Positions 1-5,691 of a DNA stretch of 8,474 bases are shown piece after piece. A program made the translations under genes and the position numbers. This stretch comes from JBDHZK01 sp039811865 (GTDB lineage: Bacteria; Actinomycetota; Actinomycetes; Propionibacteriales; Propionibacteriaceae): the NCBI GenBank assembly GCA_039811865.1, contig JBDHZK010000121.1, positions 1-8,474 on the forward strand. The letters run 5' to 3'. Position 1 is the stretch's first letter. Every line of letters starts with the position of its first letter. Below the pieces are notes generated by a model, which made no database searches, had not been told where the DNA came from, and saw only the letters and a program-made list of their open reading frames with translations.

Positions 1-1595
1 CCACCGACTGTGCCCGCGCGATCGTCGCGCAACTGCTCACGCAGGGGGTGAGCGACGCCGTCCTTTGCCCCGGCTCGCGCAGCGCGCCGTTGGCGTTCGC
101 GCTGTTCGACGCGCAGGCGGCTGGGTTGCGGCTGCACGTGCGCGTGGACGAGCGCAGCGCCGGCTTCCTCGCTTTGGGCCTGGCGAAGGGATCGGGCCGT
201 CCGGTGCCGATCGTGACGACCTCCGGGACGGCGGCGGGGAACCTGCTGCCCGCCGTGATGGAGGCGCACCACAGCCACATCGGCCTGCTCGTCGTCAGCG
301 CCGACCGCCCCGGCTCGCTGATCGGGACCGGAGCGAACCAGACCACCGACCAGGTGGGCATCTTCGGCCGGTTCGTCCGGGGCGGCTGGCGGGCCTCATC
401 GCTCGACGCGCCGGCGTCTTGGGGAGCGTCGGCCGCGAGGGCGTGGCTGGCGGCGTCTGGGGAGTTTGGGGCGGCCGGCCCGGCGCACCTGAACGTCGAG
501 TTCGCCGAGCCGCTGACCCCGCCGCCCGGGGCTTGGGACGTCCGCGTGGGGATGCCGGTGGCCGGGCCCGGGCCAACGGTGCGCCGGCCGGTGGTGCTGG
601 AGGCCGGGGTGCGGACGGTCGTCGTCGCTGGGGACGCGCCCCCTTCGGTCGGCGCAGCCGCCGTCGCGTTTGCCGAGGCCGCCGGCGTGCCGCTGCTGGC
701 CGAGCCGTCCTCGAACGCGCGCCGGGGGTCATGCGCCCTGGCGACCGGGCGCCTACTGCTCACCGAACTGGGTGACGGCATCGAGCGGGTCGTGGTCTTT
801 GGGCATCCGACCTTGTCGCGTCCGGTTTCGCGGCTGTTGCGGCGCGAGGACGTCGAGGTGGTCGTGGTCGCGGACGGCATCGACTACCCGGACGCCGGTT
901 GGCGCGCCACGCGGGTTTGCGGGGGAGTCGTCTCGTCCGATGCCGGCGACCGCTTGTGGCTGGAACGGTGGCGCGCCGCGGACGTCAAACGGCTCGCCCG
1001 CGTGGTCGAAGGGACGTCCGGGCCTGGGCCGATCACCGGCGTCGAGCTGGCCCGGACGGTGCTGGGCGCCGTCGCCGACGGGCAGGCTTTGGTGTTGGGG
1101 TCGTCCAATGCGATCCGGGACGCCGACCTTGCGCCCATCGCGGCGCACCCCCAGCCCGCGTACGCCAACCGTGGGTTGGCCGGCATCGACGGCACGGTGT
1201 CCACGGCGCTCGGCATCGCGCTCGCCACCGGCCGTGTGACCACCTTGTTATGTGGCGATCTGACCTTCCTGCACGACGCCAACGGGCTGCTGCTCGGCCC
1301 ACAAGAACCGCGTCCCGACCTGCGCATCGTCGTGGCGGACGACGTCGGCGGGTCGATCTTCGCCACCCTGGAGCAGGGCGCCCCCGAACACTCGCGGGCT
1401 TTCGAGCGCGTGTTCGCGACGCCCACCACGGCGCGTCCCGCGGCCGTCGCGGCGGCCCTGGGCGTGCGGGTCACGCCAGTCACCGAGCGCGCCCACCTGG
1501 CGGCCGTGCTGGCGGCGCCCATCAGCGGCCTGGAGGTGGTCGTCGTGGCGGTGGATCGGGCGTCGAGGCGAGACCTGCTGGCGGTTAGGTGGTGA
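1..1595 (+). CDS. menD: MenD, SEPHCHC synthase (5'-partial)
   Basis: ThDP-dependent 2-succinyl-5-enolpyruvyl-6-hydroxy-3-cyclohexene-1-carboxylate synthase. It joins 2-oxoglutarate (with decarboxylation) to isochorismate, the first committed step of menaquinone synthesis, in the cytosol. The reading frame is already open at base 3, and the GTG at 48 is an internal Val of the conserved GVSDAVLCPGSRSAPLAF stretch, so the true start lies upstream. By comparison with remembered actinobacterial MenD N-termini only about five residues are missing. Of 530 visible residues (family about 550), seen are: the PGSRS motif (23-27), the likely catalytic Glu50 in VDERSAGF, TSGTAAGNLLPAV, GANQTTDQVGIFG, and the C-terminal ThDP/Mg site NRGLAGIDGT and CGDLTFLHDAN (about 417-427, with Asp419). 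It ends at TGA 1593-1595. No neighbour here shares its pathway on the same strand. menG is about 3.3 kb downstream on the other strand. Confidence 0.96.
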   Translation, partial: TDCARAIVAQLLTQGVSDAVLCPGSRSAPLAFALFDAQAAGLRLHVRVDERSAGFLALGLAKGSGRPVPIVTTSGTAAGNLLPAVMEAHHSHIGLLVVSADRPGSLIGTGANQTTDQVGIFGRFVRGGWRASSLDAPASWGASAARAWLAASGEFGAAGPAHLNVEFAEPLTPPPGAWDVRVGMPVAGPGPTVRRPVVLEAGVRTVVVAGDAPPSVGAAAVAFAEAAGVPLLAEPSSNARRGSCALATGRLLLTELGDGIERVVVFGHPTLSRPVSRLLRREDVEVVVVADGIDYPDAGWRATRVCGGVVSSDAGDRLWLERWRAADVKRLARVVEGTSGPGPITGVELARTVLGAVADGQALVLGSSNAIRDADLAPIAAHPQPAYANRGLAGIDGTVSTALGIALATGRVTTLLCGDLTFLHDANGLLLGPQEPRPDLRIVVADDVGGSIFATLEQGAPEHSRAFERVFATPTTARPAAVAAALGVRVTPVTERAHLAAVLAAPISGLEVVVVAVDRASRRDLLAVRW

Positions 1596-1617
1596 TTTGG
1601 GCGGCATAAGCGCCAAA
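1596..1617 (+). terminator. Hairpin just after menD stop, possible terminator
   Basis: Immediately after the menD TGA, TTTGGGCG (1596-1603) can pair with CGCCAAA (1611-1617) around a 7-base loop, leaving one bulged G. The stem is followed by AAAACAACAC rather than a T-run. Actinobacterial terminators often lack a U-tract, so this could end menD transcription, but the stem is short. Confidence 0.35.
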
Positions 1618-1699
1618 ACAACACGCCTAACGGGAGGTCGAGTCGCTGCAGCTGACCAGACCCGTCCCAGGTGGGAGCGCCGAGATGCGGCCGCCCAAC

Positions 1700-1725
1700 C
1701 GCGGTCCCCCGGGGTATGGACCGCG
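1700..1725. repeat. Perfect 8-bp inverted repeat upstream of small gene
   Basis: CGCGGTCC (1700-1707) and GGACCGCG (1718-1725) are exact reverse complements around a 10-base centre that itself contains CCCCGGGG (1707-1714). The dyad lies 28 bases before the -10-like hexamer of the 1766 gene and about 80 bases after menD. It could be a regulator-binding site or a second menD terminator. A smaller dyad, TCCCAGGTGGGA (1665-1676), lies just before it. Confidence 0.45.
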
Positions 1726-1730
1726 ATCAG

Positions 1731-1759
1731 ATCCCCGGGATGACGGGTGCGGTTACGCT
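1731..1759 (+). promoter_or_regulatory. Probable leaderless promoter with -35-region dyad
   Basis: TACGCT (1754-1759) fits the TAnnnT -10 pattern of actinobacterial housekeeping promoters. It stands exactly 6 bases before the GTG at 1766, placing the transcription start on or next to the start codon. No good -35 hexamer is seen. Instead the expected -35 position is covered by an 11-base palindrome, ATCCCCGGGAT (1731-1741), which could be an operator. No Shine-Dalgarno precedes the GTG, as expected for a leaderless message. Confidence 0.5.
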
Positions 1760-1765
1760 CGCGGC

Positions 1766-2098
1766 GTGAGCAACGATCCGCGGCTGACGCCGAACCTGCA
1801 GACCATGGCCGACCTTCTGGAATCCGTAGACCAGGACAACGCCTTCCTACTCGACGCCGCCGAGCGGATGCGGGCCGCGATCGGTCGGGTCGAGTCGTTG
1901 AACCAGCTCTATTCGCAGATCTGGCTGGAGGAGCGGGACGCGGCCGTGGCGGCCTTCGGCGTGGAGCCGACCCCGCGCGTCCTGGCCGAGGACGACATCT
2001 GGGACGCCATGGGCGACCACGATCAGGCGATCAAGGAACTCCTGCAGGTTTTGGTGACCAGTTCGGTGCTGCAGCCGGACGCCGAGGCGTGCGGCTGA
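1766..2098 (+). CDS. Small acidic helical protein, unknown function
   Basis: I do not recognise this family. The frame stays open upstream to an ATG at 1685, but the GTG at 1766 is preferred. The upstream translation is Pro/Gly/Arg-rich low-quality sequence overlapping inverted repeats and the -10 element, and TACGCT sits 6 bases before this GTG. The resulting protein has 110 residues and no signal peptide or membrane segment. It is acidic and mostly predicted helical: LTPNLQTMADLLESVDQDNAFLL-type amphipathic heptads at about 8-45, then LYSQIWLEERDAAVAAF, a Pro-containing turn (VEPTPRV), and a final helix ending in a Gly stop region. This suggests a small soluble helical-bundle or protein-binding partner. 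An alternative start is ATG 1805 (97 residues). It is convergent with the VOC gene, so it is probably monocistronic. Confidence 0.7.
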   Translation: MSNDPRLTPNLQTMADLLESVDQDNAFLLDAAERMRAAIGRVESLNQLYSQIWLEERDAAVAAFGVEPTPRVLAEDDIWDAMGDHDQAIKELLQVLVTSSVLQPDAEACG

Positions 2099-2104
2099 TC
2101 CCGA

Positions 2105-2169
2105 GCTGTCGGACGCACCGTTTGCACCCGAACCCGCGACAGCGATAGCCGCCGACCCTGCGGTTGCTA
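2105..2169. terminator. Weak inverted repeats in convergent junction
   Basis: Between the stop of the small gene (2098) and the stop of the VOC gene (2167) there are two candidate stems. GCTGTCG (2105-2111) matches CGACAGC (2137-2143) with a long 25-base loop. A bulged stem of about 7 bp pairs the TAGCCGC side (2146-2152) with GCGGTTGCTA (2160-2169) around CGACCCT. Either could act as a bidirectional terminator. Neither has a T-run, and the second runs into the VOC stop codon. Confidence 0.25.
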
Positions 2170-2553
2170 GCGACCCGCCCCGCAGTGGCAGACGGCCTCG
2201 ACGTTGTGGCCGTCGGGGTCGCGGACGAAGGCGCCGTAGTACGCCTCGTGGTACTCCGGCCAGATCCTCGGTTCATGCAGCACTTCGGCACCGGCCGCCA
2301 CGGCGGCCGCGAAGAAGGCGTCCACCTGGGCGGACGAGGTGGCGGTGAAGGCGATATGCAACTCTCGGTCGGGCCCGGCCGAGGTCACGGGTCCGATCCA
2401 GAAGTCGGGCTTGTTGGTGCGGCCGTAGCCGACGTACTGACCGAAGTCCATCAGCCTGCGCGCACCCAGCGGCGCGAGCACGGCGTCGTAGAAGAGGGCG
2501 GACGCGGCGACATCGGCGCATTGCAGCCCGAGGTGGTCGATCAGGTGGTCCAT
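2167..2553 (-). CDS. VOC-superfamily (glyoxalase-fold) protein
   Basis: A 128-residue single-module vicinal-oxygen-chelate protein, probably working as a dimer. The superfamily contains glyoxalase I, ring-cleavage dioxygenases and fosfomycin/bleomycin resistance proteins, and the substrate here is not deducible. Visible family marks are the N-terminal strand IDHLGLQCAD with His7, the FYDAVLAPLGAR helix (Phe21-Tyr22-Asp23), RELHIAFTA with His66 in the second half, and FVRDPDGHNVEAVCH ending with Glu119. His7, His66 and Glu119 occupy the usual metal-ligand positions. The length matches typical single-module bacterial members annotated as lactoylglutathione lyase-like. Start ATG 2553 is supported by a -10-like TAGGGT exactly 6 bases upstream (leaderless). 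An 86-bp gap from the NUDIX gene and its own promoter suggest independent expression. Family call is firm, function open. Confidence 0.9.
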   Translation of the reverse strand: MDHLIDHLGLQCADVAASALFYDAVLAPLGARRLMDFGQYVGYGRTNKPDFWIGPVTSAGPDRELHIAFTATSSAQVDAFFAAAVAAGAEVLHEPRIWPEYHEAYYGAFVRDPDGHNVEAVCHCGAGR

Positions 2554-2559
2554 GACGAA

Positions 2560-2588
2560 ACCCTATCCGCGGGCGCAGCCCAGTTCGA
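2560..2588 (-). promoter_or_regulatory. Leaderless promoter of VOC gene
   Basis: On the minus strand TAGGGT (2565-2560) is a good TAnnnT -10 element, 6 bases before ATG 2553. TCGAAC (2588-2583) stands 17 bases upstream as a moderate -35. The spacer holds an 11-base dyad, GGGCGCAGCCC (2571-2581), which could be an operator or a leftover hairpin of the upstream operon's terminator. No Shine-Dalgarno fits between the hexamer and the ATG. Confidence 0.55.
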
Positions 2589-2639
2589 CGGGGTCAAGGG
2601 GCGAGGAGAGAGGCCGACGCGACTCTGGTGCGGAAGTGC

Positions 2640-3125
2640 TCAACCGACGGACGGCGCCACGCGCCGGAAGCGCGCGGCGACCTCGCCGTTCGTGGCGGTC
2701 TCGATGCGTTTGCGCAGTTCGTCGCTCATCGGGGGCAGGTTGTCCAGATCGAACCAGGCGACCTCGGTGGTTTCCTCGATGTCGGGACGCGGCTCGCCCG
2801 AGACCAGTCGACACTCGAAGGTGAGATCCAGGTAGCGCGACCGGTCGCCGTTTTCGTAGACGACTTCGTCGGTGACGTCGATGCCCGCCAGCCGCTGGAC
2901 CTCGATCTCGACGCCGGCCTCCTCCGCCGCCTCGCGCGCGGCGGCGTCCGCCGGTTGCTCACCGGGGTCGATGATGCCGGTGATCGGTGTCCACATGCCG
3001 TTGTCGCTGCGGCGCACCAACAGCACGCGCGTTTCGTCGTGCACGACCGCCGTCGTGCCGGACAGCCACAGCGGGGACGTGCCCACGTGCTCGCGCAAAG
3101 CCAGAATGAAGTCGGGGGCAGCCAC
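2640..3125 (-). CDS. NUDIX hydrolase
   Basis: A 161-residue Nudix pyrophosphohydrolase, which cleaves a nucleoside-diphosphate-linked substrate using divalent metal. The Nudix box is complete at residues 50-72: Gly50, Glu56, then Arg64-Glu65 and Glu68-Glu69 with Gly71, matching GX5EX7REUXEEXGU. The preceding segment VLLVRRSDNGMWTPITG is the usual strand-loop leading into the box. After it come DVTDEVVYENGDRSRYLDLTF and the VAWFDLDNLP motif typical of ADP-ribose/NTP-type Nudix proteins. The specific substrate cannot be read. Start GTG 3125 is supported by a strong Shine-Dalgarno, AAGGAG, 10 bases upstream, and lies 2 bases after the stop of the nuclease gene, so the two are probably co-transcribed. 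It may sanitise nucleotides or recycle a cofactor, which is inference. Confidence 0.93.
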   Translation of the reverse strand: MAAPDFILALREHVGTSPLWLSGTTAVVHDETRVLLVRRSDNGMWTPITGIIDPGEQPADAAAREAAEEAGVEIEVQRLAGIDVTDEVVYENGDRSRYLDLTFECRLVSGEPRPDIEETTEVAWFDLDNLPPMSDELRKRIETATNGEVAARFRRVAPSVG

Positions 3126-3127
3126 GG

Positions 3128-4891
3128 TCAGTCGTCTCCTTGGTCGATGCTCGGGCGCGGCGGCCAGGACGCCGGCGAGGTGGCGTTGAGTCCGCGCAGC
3201 CAGCGCCGCACCTCCCAGGTGGCGCGGACGTCGTCCTCGTTGTAGTCGAGGATGCGCGCGCGGGCGCGCTCACGGGTCTCGGCGTCGCCGGCGCCGACCG
3301 CGTCGGCGTGCCAGCGCAGCGAGTTAAGTCCGCCGGGCTCCTTGTCGCGCCAGCGAAAGCCGGACGAGGCCCGCGCGACCGCCTTCAAACCCAACCCGCG
3401 CACGCCGAAGAAGTGGCGTCTGACCAGCTCGAACAGATCCACGAACCCTTCGGATGCCCACTGCGCGGCCCAGGCGATCTCGGGATGATCCGAGGCGGCG
3501 GCCAGCCGCCGCAGGCGAATCGTCTCGTAGTCGGAGTAGTGGAAGACCTTTACAGACGCGCTCCGGCACAGCTCATGCAGCCACGCAAGCGCCTCTGCGG
3601 CCAAGGCCACCTCGGCGCCGGCGTCGAGCCGGTCGAACCGCGCGAACCCGCGGTAGCCAGAGAGGCCGTCCGGGCCGTGGAGCAAGAACCCCCAAAGATA
3701 GACCCGGTCGTCCGCCGAGGTCTCGATGTCGAGGTCGATCTCGATCTCCGCGGCAGGCAGCTCGATGGGGGCCGTCCCGATGCGCTCGAGCTCGACGCCG
3801 GCGGCCATGAGTTGGGCCCGGTGTGCGGCCAGACGCAGCCGTTCCTCGGCGCCCGGCCGGTGGGTGACCATGGGCAGGTAGCGAGGGAGCAACGGCTCCA
3901 GGTCGGTGTTCGCCAGCTCGGCGACGGTGGCGATGCCCTGGTCACGCAGCACGCGGATCTCGACTATGTCCAGCGGCGACTTGTCGATGCGCAAACTGAG
4001 GTCGTCATCGTCCAGCAGCGGGCGGCAATGCGCCCACCAAGGGCAGCGCAGGCACTCGCGGCGGACGATCGGCGCGAGCAGCGCAGGGTCGTCCGGAGAG
4101 CCCTTCTGAGCAAGGGCGTTCAGCGCCACCCGGACCAGGAAGGCGTGGTGTTGGTCGTAGCGTTCCAGCGCCGACAACGAGCCGCTGGGCAGGTCGATGC
4201 CGACGAGGTGGTGGCTGTTGAACATCGGCTCGTCGAGGTCCATCCAAACCACGGCGCGCTCGCCGTTCACGGTGGTGTCGTCGGTGCCGATCAGGCCCGC
4301 GGCGGCACCCCCGTCGGCGGCTCGGCCGGACGCCTCGAGCAGCCGCCAGTAGTGGGCCACCTGCAACAGGTCACCCGAGCGTCCCCCCATGCGAAACGCC
4401 ACGTCACCGACGGGCGCGGCCCCCTCGCGGCGCGGTCTGGTCACGGGCGACAGCGGCAGTGTGCGCGCGCCGGTCGGGCGTTGTTCCAGCACGCGATGGA
4501 ACTTGATCTCAAGTGGGTAGTAGCCCGGCCCACCGCCGGCGGCGTCCGGGCCGCGGACCCACAGGTCGGGGCGGCCTCGGCGGTGTCCCTCGAGGTCGAC
4601 CGGGAGTGCCCCGGCGATGATCAGGTCGACTCCCGAACTCATCGCGTCCGCGCAGGCAACGACCTGCGCCGCGCGTTCCTTGTTGAGCAGCGGACGCAGG
4701 TCGGCGACCGTCCCTTCGAAGCCGCCCAGCATCTCGGCGATCACTTCGTCCTCGAACCGGCCGCCGCCGAGGAACTGGTCGGCCAGGGACTCGTCCGGCG
4801 TCCCGACCGGCAAGGTCACCCCCGGGTGGAACGCGTTCTGGGTCTTGACCGCGCAACTCCTGGCGGCGTAGGCGTCGAGGGCAAAGCTCAT
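3128..4891 (-). CDS. TM0106-family RecB/Cas4-like nuclease with RNase H-fold domain
   Basis: A 587-residue cytosolic protein matching the layout of the TM0106 family of putative RecB-like nucleases. The N-terminal half carries a PD-(D/E)XK nuclease: Asp109 in GRPDLWV, Glu128-x-Lys130 in YPLEIKFHR, and Gln177-x3-Tyr181 in LLQVAHYW. Cys13 plus Cys280, Cys283 and Cys289 (CLRCPWWAHC) fit the one-plus-three [4Fe-4S] arrangement of Cas4 and AddB. Residues about 305-335 (EIRVLRDQGIATVAELA) resemble a helix-hairpin-helix. The C-terminal third is a DEDD exonuclease-like RNase H fold: Asp388-Ile-Glu390, Asp454 in FHYSDYE, and Tyr550-x3-Asp554 in LDYNEDDVRAT. All key residues are present at both sites. 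The ATG at 4891 overlaps the menG TGA (ATGA) and is preferred over a 16-codon longer start at 4939, whose N-terminus is Arg-rich and overlaps menG. Biological role is unknown. DNA repair or end processing is inferred. Confidence 0.88.
   Translation of the reverse strand: MSFALDAYAARSCAVKTQNAFHPGVTLPVGTPDESLADQFLGGGRFEDEVIAEMLGGFEGTVADLRPLLNKERAAQVVACADAMSSGVDLIIAGALPVDLEGHRRGRPDLWVRGPDAAGGGPGYYPLEIKFHRVLEQRPTGARTLPLSPVTRPRREGAAPVGDVAFRMGGRSGDLLQVAHYWRLLEASGRAADGGAAAGLIGTDDTTVNGERAVVWMDLDEPMFNSHHLVGIDLPSGSLSALERYDQHHAFLVRVALNALAQKGSPDDPALLAPIVRRECLRCPWWAHCRPLLDDDDLSLRIDKSPLDIVEIRVLRDQGIATVAELANTDLEPLLPRYLPMVTHRPGAEERLRLAAHRAQLMAAGVELERIGTAPIELPAAEIEIDLDIETSADDRVYLWGFLLHGPDGLSGYRGFARFDRLDAGAEVALAAEALAWLHELCRSASVKVFHYSDYETIRLRRLAAASDHPEIAWAAQWASEGFVDLFELVRRHFFGVRGLGLKAVARASSGFRWRDKEPGGLNSLRWHADAVGAGDAETRERARARILDYNEDDVRATWEVRRWLRGLNATSPASWPPRPSIDQGDD
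3136..3141 (-). promoter_or_regulatory. Strong ribosome binding site for NUDIX gene
   Basis: AAGGAG on the minus strand (3141-3136) lies inside the last codons of the nuclease gene, 10 bases before GTG 3125. It decides the GTG start and contrasts with the SD-less first genes of the window. Confidence 0.7.
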
Positions 4892-5589
4892 GCGCGCGCC
4901 CGGTGCAGCGCGACGATGCCGCCGCTGAGGTTGCGCCACGAGACGTCGCTCCAGCCCGCGGACGCGATCCGATCGGCCAACGACGGCTGATCGGGCCAGG
5001 CGCGAATCGACTCCGCCAGGTAGGCATACGCCGCCGGATTGGACGACGTCAGCCGCGCCACCGGCGGCAGCGCCCGCATCAGGTACTGCAGATACACCTT
5101 GCGGAAGGGTGCCCAGGTCGGGGTGGAGAACTCGCAGACGACCAAGCGCCCCCCGGGCTTGGTGACGCGGTGCAACTCGGCCAACGCGGCGTCGGTGTCT
5201 TGGACGTTGCGCAGACCGAACGAAATCGTGACCGCGTCGAAGGACGCGTCGGCGAACGGCAGGTGAAGCGCGTCCGCCGCGACGAAGGCGAGGTCGGGTT
5301 GGCGCTGCTTGCCGACCGCCAGCATGCCGAGGCTGAGGTCGGCGGGCACGACGGTCGCGCCGGCGTCGGCGAACGGACGGCTGGACGTCCCCGTCCCAGC
5401 CGCGAGGTCGAGGACGCGGTCATCCGGCCGGGGCGCGACCGCCGAGACGGTGGCGCGGCGCCAGGCGGCGTCCTGGCCGAGCGAGAGCAGCGAGTTCAGC
5501 AGGTCGTAGCGCGGAGCCACGTGGTCGAACATGGACGCCACATCGCCGCGCAGCTTGTCGAGGCTGGCTCTGCTGTCTACCCGGTGCAC
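4888..5589 (-). CDS. menG: MenG, demethylmenaquinone methyltransferase
   Basis: An SAM-dependent C-methyltransferase of the UbiE/MenG family that methylates demethylmenaquinone to menaquinone, the last step of the pathway, at the membrane surface. The product from GTG 5589 has 233 residues, about the family norm. It opens with SRASLDKLRGDVASMFDHVAP and YDLLNSLLSLGQDAAWR, the conserved N-terminus. SAM motif I is DLAAGTGTS (61-69), the acidic ribose ligand is probably Asp84 in VVPADLS, and motif II is AADALHLPFAD (104-114). SFGLRNVQD (123-131) and RVTKPGGRLVVCEFSTP are the UbiE signatures. The open frame extends to 6015 but that part is antisense to the ABC gene and unlike the family. The start is SD-less with CAGGCT 7 bases upstream, possibly leaderless. 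Its stop overlaps the nuclease start by 4 bases, so translation is probably coupled. Confidence 0.95.
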   Translation of the reverse strand: MHRVDSRASLDKLRGDVASMFDHVAPRYDLLNSLLSLGQDAAWRRATVSAVAPRPDDRVLDLAAGTGTSSRPFADAGATVVPADLSLGMLAVGKQRQPDLAFVAADALHLPFADASFDAVTISFGLRNVQDTDAALAELHRVTKPGGRLVVCEFSTPTWAPFRKVYLQYLMRALPPVARLTSSNPAAYAYLAESIRAWPDQPSLADRIASAGWSDVSWRNLSGGIVALHRARA

Positions 5590-5691
5590 GGGGGTAAGCC
5601 TGCCACGGGCCACCGACACAACTCCGACATGCCCGGCGACCAGGGTGGATGTGCGCGGGAGCACCCTTCGCCGTGGGGGAGAATCGTCCCC
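5590..5691. promoter_or_regulatory. Divergent menG / ABC promoter region
   Basis: This 102-bp gap must hold promoters for both directions. Toward menG, CAGGCT (5602-5597, minus) precedes GTG 5589 by 7 bases. Toward the ABC gene, GAGAAT (5679-5684) precedes ATG 5692 by 7 bases. Both are imperfect -10 matches lacking the first T, and no clear -35 is seen for either. Two dyads are present: AGGGTG (5642-5647) with CACCCT (5662-5667), and GGGGA (5676-5680) with TCCCC (5687-5691), the latter ending directly at the ATG and overlapping the presumed -10 and start site. They are candidate operators. Confidence 0.4.

Noticed and set aside
1685..1765. Longer ATG start for the small + strand gene
   Set aside because: The extra residues are Pro/Gly/Arg-rich and cover inverted repeats and the -10 hexamer. 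GTG 1766 has leaderless spacing.
3128..4891. Cas4-like nuclease as sign of a CRISPR or other defence locus
   Set aside because: There is no repeat array, cas1/cas2, helicase, toxin or integrase in the window. Neighbours are housekeeping genes and the RNase H-fold fusion points to the TM0106 family.
3140..4990. 616-codon open frame on the + strand opposite the nuclease gene
   Set aside because: It is a GC-driven antisense shadow. The translation is Arg/Gly/Ala-rich with no motif, while the opposite strand has two clear nuclease domains.
5549..5564. Second copy of the CGACAAGCT repeat core inside menG
   Set aside because: It encodes the conserved LDK of the MenG N-terminus, so the short match is best explained by protein sequence.
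4903..5691. N-terminal extension of the ABC ATPase frame
   Set aside because: It is antisense to menG, and the ABC domain begins directly after ATG 5692.
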